From contig NZ_CP156628.1 in NCBI RefSeq assembly GCF_039852015.1, positions 558,001 through 622,000 on the forward strand: a stretch of 64,000 bases of DNA, read 5' to 3'. Below, in pieces: positions 27,330-36,533 of this stretch; the stretch's first letter is position 1; every line of letters starts with the position of its first letter. The notes under the pieces were generated by a model that saw only the letters and a program-made list of their open reading frames with translations, ran no database searches and was not told where the DNA came from. This stretch comes from Robbsia sp. KACC 23696. Lineage in GTDB: Bacteria; Pseudomonadota; Gammaproteobacteria; Burkholderiales; Burkholderiaceae. Made by a program: the position numbers and the translations under genes.

Positions 27330-28586
27330 ATGGGTGTTGCCTTGTTACATGACGAAGCCCCGGCGGCCAGCGACACGACGCTGCCGGCGACAACCGATGC
27401 CGCCGTGCAGACGCTCACTGGCGCACCGTGCTGGGACGGTGCCGCGCTGACGGCGAACTACGCCGACTCAGGTCGATGCGAAGCTTTCCTGCCCAGCCCC
27501 TGTGTGCAGAATCATGCGGCGAACCTGCACCGCCTGGCGAACGGCGATCTGATGTGCGTCTGGTTCGGCGGCACGCAGGAAGGTATTCCGGACGTGTCGA
27601 TCTATGCGTCGCGTCTGGCCGCCGGCGAGACGCATTGGCGTGAAGCCGTCAAACTGTCCGACGATCCGACGCGCTCGGAGCAGAACCCGCTTTTGTTCAC
27701 GACGCCCGAGGGCGCGCTTTGGCTGGTCTACACGGCGCAGAAGTCGGGCCATCAAAATACGTCGATCGTTCGCCGGCGGATCTCGCACGACCATGGCGCC
27801 AGTTGGGGCCCGATCGAGACCTTGTTCGATCGCGAGGGCACCTTCGTGCGCCAGCCGCTGGTGGTGCTCGATGACGGCAGCTGGGTATGCCCGATCTTCC
27901 TGTGCCGCAGCGTGCCGGGCGAGCGTTGGAGCGGTAACGACGACGTCAGCGCCGTCATGGTCTCGCGCGATGCGGGGGAGACCTGGACGATGCACGAAGT
28001 GCCCGACAGCACCGGCTGCGTGCATATGAATGTGCAGAAGCTGGCCGACGGCAGCCTATTAGCGCTGTATCGCAGCCGATGGGCCGATAACATCTATGCG
28101 AGCCGTTCGACGAACGGGCGCGATTGGAGCGCACCGGTCCAGACGACGCTGCCGAACAATAACGCGTCTGTGCAATTCGTCACCTTGCGCAACGGCCATC
28201 TGGCGCTGGTGTACAACCATAGCGATGCATCGAATGCGACCGGGCGTCGCAAATCGCTGTACGACGATATCGAAGACAGCGAGGAAGACCCGAATGCCCC
28301 GTTGCGCGATCAGTCGGCGTCTTCCCGCGGCACGGCGTTCTGGGGGGCGCCACGCGCACCGATGTCGCTGGCCATCTCCACCGACAACGGCGCGACCTGG
28401 CGTACGCGGCATCTGGAACTCGGCGATGGTTTTTGCCTGACCAACGATTCGAAGGGACAGCGCAATCGCGAATACTCCTATCCCTCGATCATCGAAGCAC
28501 CCGACGGCTCGCTTGATATCGCCTATACCTTCTTCCGGCAACGGATCAAATACGTCAACGTCCGCGAATCCTGGATTCAGGGCTAA
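27330..28586 (+). CDS. Sialidase-like six-bladed propeller protein (Asp-box, COG4692 type)
   Basis: This 418-residue protein has four clear Asp-boxes (SxDxGxTW) at 152-159, 212-219, 260-266 (variant STNGRDW) and 350-357, the mark of a sialidase-type beta-propeller. The N-terminal FRIP motif of true neuraminidases is not seen; the region reads NHAANLHRLANGD. There is no signal peptide, so it should work in the cytoplasm on something already imported. The ATG at 27330 has AAGGAG 6 nt upstream and follows the symporter by 19 bp. The acidic loop at 309-325 is unusual. Glycosidase, lyase or esterase action is possible; the substrate is unknown. Confidence 0.8.
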   Translation: MGVALLHDEAPAASDTTLPATTDAAVQTLTGAPCWDGAALTANYADSGRCEAFLPSPCVQNHAANLHRLANGDLMCVWFGGTQEGIPDVSIYASRLAAGETHWREAVKLSDDPTRSEQNPLLFTTPEGALWLVYTAQKSGHQNTSIVRRRISHDHGASWGPIETLFDREGTFVRQPLVVLDDGSWVCPIFLCRSVPGERWSGNDDVSAVMVSRDAGETWTMHEVPDSTGCVHMNVQKLADGSLLALYRSRWADNIYASRSTNGRDWSAPVQTTLPNNNASVQFVTLRNGHLALVYNHSDASNATGRRKSLYDDIEDSEEDPNAPLRDQSASSRGTAFWGAPRAPMSLAISTDNGATWRTRHLELGDGFCLTNDSKGQRNREYSYPSIIEAPDGSLDIAYTFFRQRIKYVNVRESWIQG

Positions 28587-28708
28587 ACCGGGCGCCGCCG
28601 CGTTACCATACGCCCTAGGGCAGCGTCGATCCGGCGCTCGTGCGCGTGACGCTACGCGCGCGAGCGCGTCGGCGTGCTCGACGCATAGGCGGAGGCGTGA
28701 ACGAAAAT

Positions 28709-29509
28709 ATGAAAGTTGCAAAGCGCCGTGAGGCGATGTTGGAAGCAGTCCTGGGCGGCATGACCGATGTCGGCACCTTGTGTTCGCATTTCGGCATGTC
28801 GGAGGCGACAGTTCGCCGCGATCTCCGTGCGCTCGCCGAAGATCGCCTGATTTTGCGCACCTATGGCGGCGCGGCGGTCGTCGAGACGCATGAACCGGAA
28901 GCGACACTGGCGGAACGGGCGGATAGCGGGCGCGATCAGAAAGACTGGATCGGGCGGGCCGCTGCCGCCCATGTCGGCAGCGGCGATACGGTGTTCCTTG
29001 ACGGGGGAACGACGACGGCGGCGCTCGCCCGGCACCTGGCGACGCGTACCGGGCTGCACGTCGTCACGAATAATCTGTTGGTCGTGTCCGCCTTGGCGGC
29101 AAGCGACTGCCGGCTGACGCTGATCGGCGGCGACATCCGCCCGTCGAGCATGAGTACGCTCGGGCCGCTCGCGCAACTGGCGTTGAGCCGCATCACCGTC
29201 GACAAGGCCTTTCTGGGCGCCGACGGGGTGGTGGCGCAACGCGGGCTTTGCGAAGCGAGTGCCGAGCAGGCCTATTTAAAGGAATGCGTGACGCGGCAGG
29301 CGGCGCACGTCTTCGTGCTGGTCACGGCCGACAAACTCGGGCGGGCCAGCCAACAGCACTGGACGCCAATGGAGCGGCAGTGGACATTGCTCACCGATTC
29401 GGCGGCCACGCCGACGGCCCTGGCGCCATTCAGTCGGACCCCGGGCGTCGCCGTCGAACTCGTGGGGCAGGAAAGCCGGATGGCGATGCCGCCGCAGTTG
29501 GCCGGCTGA
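28709..29509 (+). CDS. DeoR/GlpR-family repressor
   Basis: This 266-residue sugar-operon regulator has an N-terminal DeoR HTH (MSEATVRRDLRALAEDRLILRTYGG) and a C-terminal phosphosugar-binding domain (FLDGGTTTAALARHL, then VTNNLLVVSALA). It is probably the repressor of this operon, released by a phosphorylated intermediate. The ATG at 28709 has AGGCGGAGG about 13 nt upstream; a GTG at 28697 lies almost on the SD, so 28709 is preferred. The TGATCGA boxes before the first gene are its likely sites. Confidence 0.87.
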   Translation: MKVAKRREAMLEAVLGGMTDVGTLCSHFGMSEATVRRDLRALAEDRLILRTYGGAAVVETHEPEATLAERADSGRDQKDWIGRAAAAHVGSGDTVFLDGGTTTAALARHLATRTGLHVVTNNLLVVSALAASDCRLTLIGGDIRPSSMSTLGPLAQLALSRITVDKAFLGADGVVAQRGLCEASAEQAYLKECVTRQAAHVFVLVTADKLGRASQQHWTPMERQWTLLTDSAATPTALAPFSRTPGVAVELVGQESRMAMPPQLAG

Positions 29510-29573
29510 TGCCGGCTCGCCGCGGCAAGACGGGTTCGGACGCCATCACTGTGACGACACCTTGGAGAATTCT

Positions 29574-30293
29574 GTGATAACCGATGCTTCCCCCGACGAA
29601 GTCGGCCATGCCGTGGTCAGCGGCGTCTCGTCGGGCATCGGCCTGGCGATCGCGCAGCGCCTGTTGGCCGATGGCTGGCAGGTCACGGGACTGTGCCGTT
29701 CGACCCGCGTCGAGGCGCTTCAAGACCGTGCGACACCTGGCATGCTGCGGATCGTGTCGGTCGATTTGGCCGATCCGGTGCAGCGGCGCGTCGTAGCGGC
29801 GGACTTACCCGCGGCGGATGCATTGGTACACGCGGCGGGCCTGATGCGTACGGCGCCGGCCGGCGCGCTCGACCCGGCGGCGTTGGCTGCCATGTGGGAA
29901 GTGCACGTCGCGGCAGCGGCCGATCTCGCCGACGCGCTGATCCCCAAAATGACGCAGGGCGGACGTGTCGTGCTGATCGGCAGCCGTACGGCAAATGGGG
30001 CCGCGGGACGTAGCCAATATGCCGCTACCAAATCCGCCTTGGTCGGCATGGCGCGCTCCTGGGCTGCCGAGGCAATCACGCATGGCGTGACCGTCAATGT
30101 CGTCGCGCCCGGCGCCACCGATACGCCCTTTCTGACGGGCGCCGGCCGGACCGGTACGCCGCCGAAAATGCCGCCGCTGGGGCGCTATGTGCAACCGGAC
30201 GAGGTCGCTGCTTTGACTGCATTTCTGCTCAGCGAGGCGGCTGCCGCGATCACCGGTCAGCAAATCGTCATGTGCGGCGGCGCCTCGCTGTGA
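29574..30293 (+). CDS. SDR-family oxidoreductase
   Basis: A 239-residue short-chain dehydrogenase with NAD(P)-binding GVSSGIG (17-23), HAAG in place of NNAG (86-89) and catalytic Ser137, Tyr149 and Lys153 (YAATK). The GTG at 29574 has GGAG 6 nt upstream. It lies 64 bp after the DeoR gene and probably completes the operon, acting on a hydroxyl of the sugar acid or its precursor. Note that the next gene on the right is on the other strand, 13 bp after its stop. Confidence 0.86.
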   Translation: MITDASPDEVGHAVVSGVSSGIGLAIAQRLLADGWQVTGLCRSTRVEALQDRATPGMLRIVSVDLADPVQRRVVAADLPAADALVHAAGLMRTAPAGALDPAALAAMWEVHVAAAADLADALIPKMTQGGRVVLIGSRTANGAAGRSQYAATKSALVGMARSWAAEAITHGVTVNVVAPGATDTPFLTGAGRTGTPPKMPPLGRYVQPDEVAALTAFLLSEAAAAITGQQIVMCGGASL

Positions 30294-30306
30294 CGGTGGA
30301 TATGCC

Positions 30307-30903
30307 TTAACCCAGCGTGAATCTGTCGCGCGTCGACGTATAGAGCGACGCACCGAAACGTCCCACCGGCTGAAAGTCGTCCAGCCGCACATGCCATTTT
30401 TCGTCGTCGATCAAGCCTTCGCGTGCGTGCAGGCACTGCACTTCACCGATAAAAATATGGCGACTCGCCGTCTCCAAGGTCTGCCATAACGTGCACTCGA
30501 ACGCCACCGGCGCCTCGACGATCCGCGGCGTGCGAATGCGCGCGGACGCGGCCGGCGTCAGCCCCGCATGCAGCAGTTCGCTCTGATCCGATGGGAGACG
30601 GTCGCCACATCGATGCATCTTCTCCGCCATCGCCTCGTCGCTGATATGCACGACGAATTCCTTCTCACGCGCGATATTGACGGCCGTGTCCTTCAAGGCA
30701 CCACTGTCGTGCGCATTGATGCTCACCATCAGAATCGGTGGGTCCTCGCCTAGCATATTGAACATCGAAAACGGTGCGGCATTGACGATGCCCCCGGCGC
30801 TCAAGGTGGTGACCAACGCGATCGGACGCGGCACGATGAGGCTTGCCATCAACTTGTAGCGTTGATGGGCGGTGAGGGTGTCGAACGGAACAAGCGTTGT
30901 CAT
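30307..30903 (-). CDS. Flavin reductase-like (FMN-binding split barrel) protein
   Basis: A 198-residue protein of the flavin-reductase-like group (COG1853). The start reads YKLMASLIVPRPIALVTT, the FMN-binding core of this group, and FECTLWQTLE and HIFIGEVQCLH follow. Members reduce FMN for a partner monooxygenase or act on other substrates. It lies 22 bp after the GntR gene on the same strand. The ATG at 30903 has GAGAA 6 nt upstream. No monooxygenase gene is near, so the partner is unknown. Confidence 0.82.
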   Translation of the reverse strand: MTTLVPFDTLTAHQRYKLMASLIVPRPIALVTTLSAGGIVNAAPFSMFNMLGEDPPILMVSINAHDSGALKDTAVNIAREKEFVVHISDEAMAEKMHRCGDRLPSDQSELLHAGLTPAASARIRTPRIVEAPVAFECTLWQTLETASRHIFIGEVQCLHAREGLIDDEKWHVRLDDFQPVGRFGASLYTSTRDRFTLG

Positions 30904-30925
30904 GGGCGTTCTCGTGGAAGAGGGG

Positions 30926-31657
30926 TCAGGCCAGGCCGAGCATTTGCGCAAGGGTCTTTTCGCCTTGCGGACCGTTGAGGTCGATCCGTCGTTCGATCTC
31001 GCTGAGATGCGCGGACATCAGTGCGATCGCACCGGTCGCGTCCTTGTCCGCCAGGCACTGCACGATGGCAGTGTGTTCGTCGTGCTCGCACGGCGCATTG
31101 CCCGGCGCCTCGTATAAACCAACGATCAGCGAACAACGCGAGATCAATTCCTTCAGATAGCGGAGCAATATCGGATTGCCCGCCAGCGCCCCCACTTGCA
31201 AATGAAAATCGCTGGCGAGGCGCGCCCACGCAGGTTGATCGAAGCGATGCATGGCGTCATGCTCGCGCGCCAACTGCTGGCGCAGCATTTTCAGATCGCG
31301 CGATGTCGCCCGTTCCACGGCCAGTTCGACGAGAACGCGTTCGATGGCTCGACGCGCCTCGAAGATCTCGCGCGTCTCCTCGGGCGTCGGCGCGCTGATC
31401 GATGCGCCCTTATTAGGTCGGATCGTGACGATACCCTCGTGCGCCAGTCGTTCGAGCACGCGACGTACGACGGCCCGTCCCACGCCGAACAATTCACAGA
31501 GTTCCGGTTCCGGGAGCTTCGTGCCGGGCAACAGACGGTGATGCATCACGCCGTCATAGATCGCCTGATAGATGGCGTGGTCCGAGCCGGCATCGGTCGA
31601 CTCGGTGGCATCTGCTGGAGAGGCCGCGGCGCGGCGGGAAGAGGTAGCACGATCCAT
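30926..31657 (-). CDS. GntR-family regulator, FCD subfamily
   Basis: A 243-residue FadR-type regulator. The winged HTH (LPEPELCELFGVGRAVVRRVLERLAHEG) is followed by an all-helical FCD ligand domain with metal-type residues (DFHLQVGALAGN, then HDEHTAIVQCL). It is cotranscribed with the flavin reductase-like gene and close to a deacetylase-fold gene and ABC importer. Control of that set is likely by position. A Met at 31708 would add 17 residues without family support. Confidence 0.85.
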   Translation of the reverse strand: MDRATSSRRAAASPADATESTDAGSDHAIYQAIYDGVMHHRLLPGTKLPEPELCELFGVGRAVVRRVLERLAHEGIVTIRPNKGASISAPTPEETREIFEARRAIERVLVELAVERATSRDLKMLRQQLAREHDAMHRFDQPAWARLASDFHLQVGALAGNPILLRYLKELISRCSLIVGLYEAPGNAPCEHDEHTAIVQCLADKDATGAIALMSAHLSEIERRIDLNGPQGEKTLAQMLGLA

Positions 31658-31766
31658 CGTCTTGCCAGAGCTGTACGTAAATGTAGTGAACGGGTACCAA
31701 GAAAACACGAAGCACCGTCGGCGCCGGCCGCTGCTTTATCCTGCAACGGCCGGCGATCGCGTATCG

Positions 31767-32732
31767 CTATGCGGTAACGCTGTCCATATGCCGGGCGATC
31801 GCGCCCGGTGTCGTGATCCAGACGTCCCCGTCGTGACGCGCCGCTGCGATATGACGCAGCGCCCGACGCAAATGTCGGAGCCGATAGGGTTGTCCGACAA
31901 GATAAGGATGTAGCGCGATGCCCATGACCAGACCTTGAGGCTGGCGTGCACGGGCCGCCTGTTCGCGCATTTCGTCGAACTGGTCGATGATCATGTCGGC
32001 GAAGTGGCGGCCATCCATCTTGCGGCCGACGATCATCGGGATATCGTTCAACTCTTGCGGATAAGGGATGGACCACAGCGGTCCGGACGCGGTATGCATC
32101 GACGTCGGTCGATCGTCGTGACACCAGTTGAGCGTATAGCGATAGCCTGTCTCGTGCAACAGATCCGGCGTCGCGAACGACTCCGAGATCCATGGCGAAA
32201 GCCAACCCGCGGGTGTCACGCCGCTTTCCGTGGCGATCCGCTTCCGGCAATGCGCCAGCAAGGCGCGCTCGGTCTCCCGATCCAGATCGCTCTGCCGCAT
32301 GGCGTTGGTGTGACCATGGCCGATCAACTCGTCGCCACGCGCGACGAAAGCGGCGATCAGCTCGGGGCAGTGATCGTATAGCGCCGTATTGAGCAGCACG
32401 CCCGAAGGCAAAGCCAGATCGTCGAAGAGATCCAGGCAACGCCAGGCCCCCACGCGGTTGCCATACTCGCGCCAGCTGTAGTTCAGGACATCTGGCTCCG
32501 GAGACACCGGCCCCAACGCCGCGCCCATTCCGCTGCCGAACGCGAAATGCTCGATATTGAAACCAAGGTAGACCGCCAGCGATTTGCCACCCGGCCATTG
32601 CACCGAGGGGCCGTCATGGATCCCGTGATAAGCAAAACGATCGGGCGTCCGCAACGGTGTGGTCCATGCCGACGTGACGGATGCGTCCGCCTCGGAAAGG
32701 GCGCTTGCAAGATGGGGCGGCGCTAGCGTCAT
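31767..32732 (-). CDS. Polysaccharide-deacetylase-fold hydrolase (PuuE-like)
   Basis: This 321-residue protein of the carbohydrate esterase 4 / NodB fold resembles the branch with cofactor-light allantoinase PuuE and related amidohydrolases: it starts with a long FAYHGIHDGPSVQWPGG-type segment, has LLNTALYDHCPEL and GHGHTNAMR, and ends LHPYLVGQPYRL. His residues in GHGH and LHPY are candidate ligands. There is no signal peptide, so a small cytoplasmic amide or ring substrate fits better than a polysaccharide. It is divergent from the ABC importer, 338 bp away. The start at 32732 has a weak SD. Confidence 0.75.
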   Translation of the reverse strand: MTLAPPHLASALSEADASVTSAWTTPLRTPDRFAYHGIHDGPSVQWPGGKSLAVYLGFNIEHFAFGSGMGAALGPVSPEPDVLNYSWREYGNRVGAWRCLDLFDDLALPSGVLLNTALYDHCPELIAAFVARGDELIGHGHTNAMRQSDLDRETERALLAHCRKRIATESGVTPAGWLSPWISESFATPDLLHETGYRYTLNWCHDDRPTSMHTASGPLWSIPYPQELNDIPMIVGRKMDGRHFADMIIDQFDEMREQAARARQPQGLVMGIALHPYLVGQPYRLRHLRRALRHIAAARHDGDVWITTPGAIARHMDSVTA

Positions 32733-33070
32733 AGTTTTTCTGCAAATGATAAAAGTGGGCAAAGCGACACCGTGCGTTCCTAGTGCGCGACGCCCCAAAG
32801 AAGCGCATCGCCGCACCACGACCGTGCTGATATTCCAGAATCATGCCGTGCACGAGCCATGCCACGAATCGTCAGCAATTTGCGTGCGAGATCGTTGACG
32901 ATCTGTCGTCGAAGGTGAGGAAGCCCTGTATTCACGGGACCTTACACGATTGCGCGGGCGGCTAGCGCATCGATCGCTATCGCTGATGGCATATGTCTTG
33001 CGTTTGCATGTCGAAACTTCGGTGCGCGCGTCGCGCATCGTCCAGGCAGGCGCTTTTTAGGGAGCGATCG
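32733..33070. promoter_or_regulatory. Divergent control region between deacetylase and ABC importer
   Basis: 338 bp without a gene. It holds a compact inverted repeat GATCGT-TG-ACGATC at 32890-32903, a possible regulator site. The right end has GGGAG 6 nt before the importer ATG. No clear consensus promoter stands out on either strand. Confidence 0.4.
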
Positions 33071-34138
33071 ATGCAACATGCCGCACCGGCCGATATCGAG
33101 TTGGTCAGCGTCACGAAACAATACGGCGACGCGCTCGCCGTGAAAGCGATCGATCTGAAGATTCCGGGTGGCCAATATTGCTGCCTGCTCGGCCCGTCCG
33201 GCTGTGGCAAGACCTCTACTTTGCGCATGATTGCCGGCCATGAAGCGGTCAGTGAGGGCGATATTCTGATCGGCAATCGCAACGTCACCGATGCCCCGCC
33301 GACCGCGCGCGGGACGGCGATGGTGTTTCAAAGCTATGCCTTGTTCCCCCATCTGAGCGCCTTGGACAACGTGGCCTTCAGCCTGAAGATGCGCGGCATC
33401 GACAAAACAGCCCGTCGCAAACGCGCGGCGGAACTGCTCGACCTCGTCTCCATGAGCGCGTATGCGCATCGACTGCCGGCACAGCTGTCCGGCGGTCAGC
33501 AACAGCGTGTCGCACTGGCGCGCGCACTGTTGAACGAGCCGCGCGTGTTGCTGCTCGACGAGCCGCTCTCGGCGCTCGACCCTTTCCTGCGCGTCCAGAT
33601 GCGTACCGAGTTGAAGCGCTGGCAGAAGGAGTTGGGCATTACCTTCGTACACGTCACGCACTCGCAAGAAGAAGCGCTGGCGCTTGCGGATCTGGTCGTC
33701 GTGATGAATCACGGGGTCATCGAACAGTCGGGCACCGCGCAGCAGGTGTTCAATCGCCCTCGCACGGCATTCGTCGCGCGATTTTTGGGCGGGCACAATG
33801 TCGTGGCGTCAGGTGGTCGGCATTGGACGGTACGCGCCGACCATCTGCGTATCACGCCCGTGGGCACCGGCGCATCCGGCTTCAGTGCGGCAGCATCTGG
33901 CGCCAGCCTCGATTGTGCGATTCGCGATATCGAATATCAGGGCACGCATTTGCGCATGACCTTGGCGCCGTCGGGTGCGCAGTCCAATCCGTCGCGCGGC
34001 GAACGGGACGCCGACGCCGAGCTCGTGGCGCTGTTGCCGGACGACGCCTTCGATGCGTCGACCTTCGCGATCGGCGCCCCCGTGACCGCCTGGTGGCAGC
34101 CCGAGCATGCTCATCCGCTGGAAACTGCCACTGCCTGA
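33071..34138 (+). CDS. ABC transporter ATP-binding protein, PotA-like
   Basis: This 355-residue ATPase powers the importer encoded by the next three genes. Walker A is GPSGCGKT (41-48), Q-loop FQSYALFP, signature LSGGQQQR (139-146), Walker B LLLDEP (160-165) and H-switch VTHSQEEA. A C-terminal TOBE-like regulatory region follows (about 270-355). It belongs to the spermidine/putrescine/iron (CUT1/POPT-like) group. The ATG at 33071 has GGGAG 6 nt upstream. Confidence 0.88.
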   Translation: MQHAAPADIELVSVTKQYGDALAVKAIDLKIPGGQYCCLLGPSGCGKTSTLRMIAGHEAVSEGDILIGNRNVTDAPPTARGTAMVFQSYALFPHLSALDNVAFSLKMRGIDKTARRKRAAELLDLVSMSAYAHRLPAQLSGGQQQRVALARALLNEPRVLLLDEPLSALDPFLRVQMRTELKRWQKELGITFVHVTHSQEEALALADLVVVMNHGVIEQSGTAQQVFNRPRTAFVARFLGGHNVVASGGRHWTVRADHLRITPVGTGASGFSAAASGASLDCAIRDIEYQGTHLRMTLAPSGAQSNPSRGERDADAELVALLPDDAFDASTFAIGAPVTAWWQPEHAHPLETATA

Positions 34139-34208
34139 TACGGCGCCGCGCCAAAATTGTTTTTCGTGGTTTCGCTCTGCTTCCTGATCAACTCGTTTGG
34201 AGACCGTA

Positions 34209-35570
34209 ATGACGCAACGCCACTCGCCGCCCCTCGAATCGTCCATCGTGAGTGCGATTTCGGAGCAGCCCAGCACGGGGGCGGCACGCGACCCGGATGT
34301 AACACACGCCGGACACAGCCGAGCAGGCGGCCTCTCGCGCCGGACCTTCCTCAAAGGCGCCGCGGCCGGGGCGGGCATCATCGGTTTTCCATACGTGCAT
34401 GCGCAGGAAAAGGTCACATTGCGCTACGTCGGTACGGCGGTCAATCAGAGCGCCGATATCGCGAAGAAGTTCCAGCAGGATACCGGCATCACGATTCAAT
34501 ACATCTCGCTGACGTCCGATGACGTGACCAAGCGCATCATCACGCAACCGAACTCCTTCGATATCTGCGACACCGAATACTTTTCCCTGCCGAAAATCGT
34601 TCCGGCAGGCGTGTTGCAGGGGATGGACGCGAAGAAGATCAAAAACGCCGATCATATCGCGAGCTTGTTGACGCGCGGCCAAGTGGCCGGCAAAACGGTA
34701 GGCGACCAGGGCACGGCGCCGAAGAAAGTCATGTATCTGGACGGTCAGCGCAGCACGGCGTTTTCCAAGACGCCCACGGAGTGGATGACGCTGATTCCGA
34801 CAACCTATAACGCCGATACGCTCGGCATCCGCCCGGATCTGATCAAGCGACCGATCACGAGTTGGGCGGAATTGCTGAATCCAGAGTTCAAGGGGCGCGC
34901 GGCGCTGCTGAACATTCCGTCCATCGGCATCATGGACGCCGCGATGGCGATCGAAGCGCAAGGGCATTTCAAATACGTCGACAAGGGCAATATGACAAAG
35001 CCTGAAATCGACCAGACGATCAAGATCCTGATCGAAGCGAAACGCGCAGGGCAGTTCCGTGCCTTCTGGAAGGACTTCAACGAAAGCGTGAATCTGATGG
35101 CATCCGGTGAAGTGGTGATTCAGTCGATGTGGTCGCCGGCCGTCACCAAGGTACGCACGATGGGCATCGCCTGCACGTTCCAGCCGCTGAAGGAAGGCTA
35201 TCGCGGCTGGGCGTCCGGCTTCGGTCTGCCGAAGACGTTGCAAGGACGCAAGCTCGATGCGGCCTATGAATTCATCAACTGGTTTCAGGACGGCTGGGCC
35301 GGCGCCTATCTGATGCGTCAGGGTTATTACCCAGGTGTCACCGATACCGCACGCAAATTCATGCAAGCATATGAGTGGGATTACTGGATGGAAGGCAAGC
35401 CGGCCGCGCAGGATATTCATGCACCGGACGGCCAGTTGCTGGAAAAGGCCGGGACCGTGCGCGATGGTGGCAGCTATGACCAGCGGATGAGCGCCGTGGC
35501 CTGCTGGAACGCCGTGATGGACCAGAACATCTATCTGGTGCAGAAGTGGAACGAGTTCATTTCGGCATGA
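34209..35570 (+). CDS. ABC transporter periplasmic substrate-binding protein, Tat-exported, PotD-like
   Basis: A 453-residue binding protein. A Tat signal (SRRTFLKGA at 43-51) lies after an unusually long polar leader of about 40 residues, and cleavage is likely after YVHAQ. The mature part follows the type II periplasmic binding fold of the PotD/AfuA group. The ATG at 34209 has GGAG 6 nt upstream. Tat export suggests folding or cofactor binding before export. The ligand may be a polyamine, opine or other nitrogen compound, but no ligand motif decides. Confidence 0.85.
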   Translation: MTQRHSPPLESSIVSAISEQPSTGAARDPDVTHAGHSRAGGLSRRTFLKGAAAGAGIIGFPYVHAQEKVTLRYVGTAVNQSADIAKKFQQDTGITIQYISLTSDDVTKRIITQPNSFDICDTEYFSLPKIVPAGVLQGMDAKKIKNADHIASLLTRGQVAGKTVGDQGTAPKKVMYLDGQRSTAFSKTPTEWMTLIPTTYNADTLGIRPDLIKRPITSWAELLNPEFKGRAALLNIPSIGIMDAAMAIEAQGHFKYVDKGNMTKPEIDQTIKILIEAKRAGQFRAFWKDFNESVNLMASGEVVIQSMWSPAVTKVRTMGIACTFQPLKEGYRGWASGFGLPKTLQGRKLDAAYEFINWFQDGWAGAYLMRQGYYPGVTDTARKFMQAYEWDYWMEGKPAAQDIHAPDGQLLEKAGTVRDGGSYDQRMSAVACWNAVMDQNIYLVQKWNEFISA

Positions 35571-36532
35571 GCGAAGTCGCACCGAACCGCACGCACGCCC
35601 CAGGTGCCGGGGGCGAGGGCCGTCACACGCTCGACGCCAATGGCGGCGCACGAGGGCGTCGGCGTTTCGGTGCGCCGGCCTGGTTGCAGGTGACGCCGCT
35701 GACCTTGGTCTTTGTCGTGTTCTTCCTGGTGCCGCTGATCATCACGCTGGTCGTCAGTTTCTGGAACTACAACGAATACCAAGTGATCCCGGGCTTCACG
35801 CTGAAGAACTACGCCATGGTCTTCGACGGCTGCTTCTCCGGCTCCGGCGGTCTATGCGTCACGTTCCGCACGTATTGGTCCACGATATCGTTGACCGCCA
35901 TCACCTGGCTGATCACGTTGCTGCTGGGCTTTACGATTGCGTATTTTCTCGCCTTCCATGTCCGCACCGTGGCAATGCAGACGGTGCTGTTTCTGCTCTG
36001 CACGATTCCGTTCTGGACGTCGAACGTGATTCGGATGATCTCCTGGATCCCGCTGCTGGGCCGCAATGGACTGGTGAACGATGCGTTGCTCGGGCTCCAT
36101 GTCGTCGATCAGCCGGTGGAATGGTTGCTGTACTCGCGGTTCTCGGTGGTCCTGGCGTTCGTGCACCTCTATACCTTCTTCATGATCGTGCCGATCTTTA
36201 ATGCGATGATGCGCATCGATCGCGGACTGCTGGAAGCGGCGCGCGACGGCGGGGCGTCGCCCTGGCAGGTCGTGCGGCATGTGGTGCTCCCGCTCTCGCG
36301 CACCGGCATCGTGATCGGGTCGATCTTCGTCGTCACCATCGCGATGGGCGACTTTCTCACCGTCGGCGTCATGGGCGGGCAGCAAGTGGCGTCGGTCGGC
36401 AAGATGATTCAGGTACAGACCGGCGATCTGCAATTTCCCTTGGCGGCGGCGAACGCGATCGTGCTGTTGATCGTCGTGTTGATGATGGTCTGGGGACTGA
36501 CCCGTACCGTCGATATTCGCAAGGAGTTGTGA
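35567..36532 (+). CDS. ABC transporter permease, PotB-like
   Basis: A 321-residue inner-membrane permease with six or seven helices. The EAA loop LEAARDGGASPWQVVRHVVLP contacts the ATPase. It overlaps the binding-protein stop by 4 bp (ATGA). An N-terminal polar tail of about 40 residues comes before helix 1. Confidence 0.87.
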   Translation: MSEVAPNRTHAPGAGGEGRHTLDANGGARGRRRFGAPAWLQVTPLTLVFVVFFLVPLIITLVVSFWNYNEYQVIPGFTLKNYAMVFDGCFSGSGGLCVTFRTYWSTISLTAITWLITLLLGFTIAYFLAFHVRTVAMQTVLFLLCTIPFWTSNVIRMISWIPLLGRNGLVNDALLGLHVVDQPVEWLLYSRFSVVLAFVHLYTFFMIVPIFNAMMRIDRGLLEAARDGGASPWQVVRHVVLPLSRTGIVIGSIFVVTIAMGDFLTVGVMGGQQVASVGKMIQVQTGDLQFPLAAANAIVLLIVVLMMVWGLTRTVDIRKEL

Positions 36533-36533
36533 G

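Noticed and set aside
20828-28586. Sialic acid catabolism (nan) cluster, because of DapA/NanA-like, SSS and sialidase-like genes
   Set aside because: No NanE, NanK (ROK kinase), NagA or NagB genes are present. The kinase is DUF1537 and the dehydrogenase PdxA2, which point to four-carbon acid sugars.
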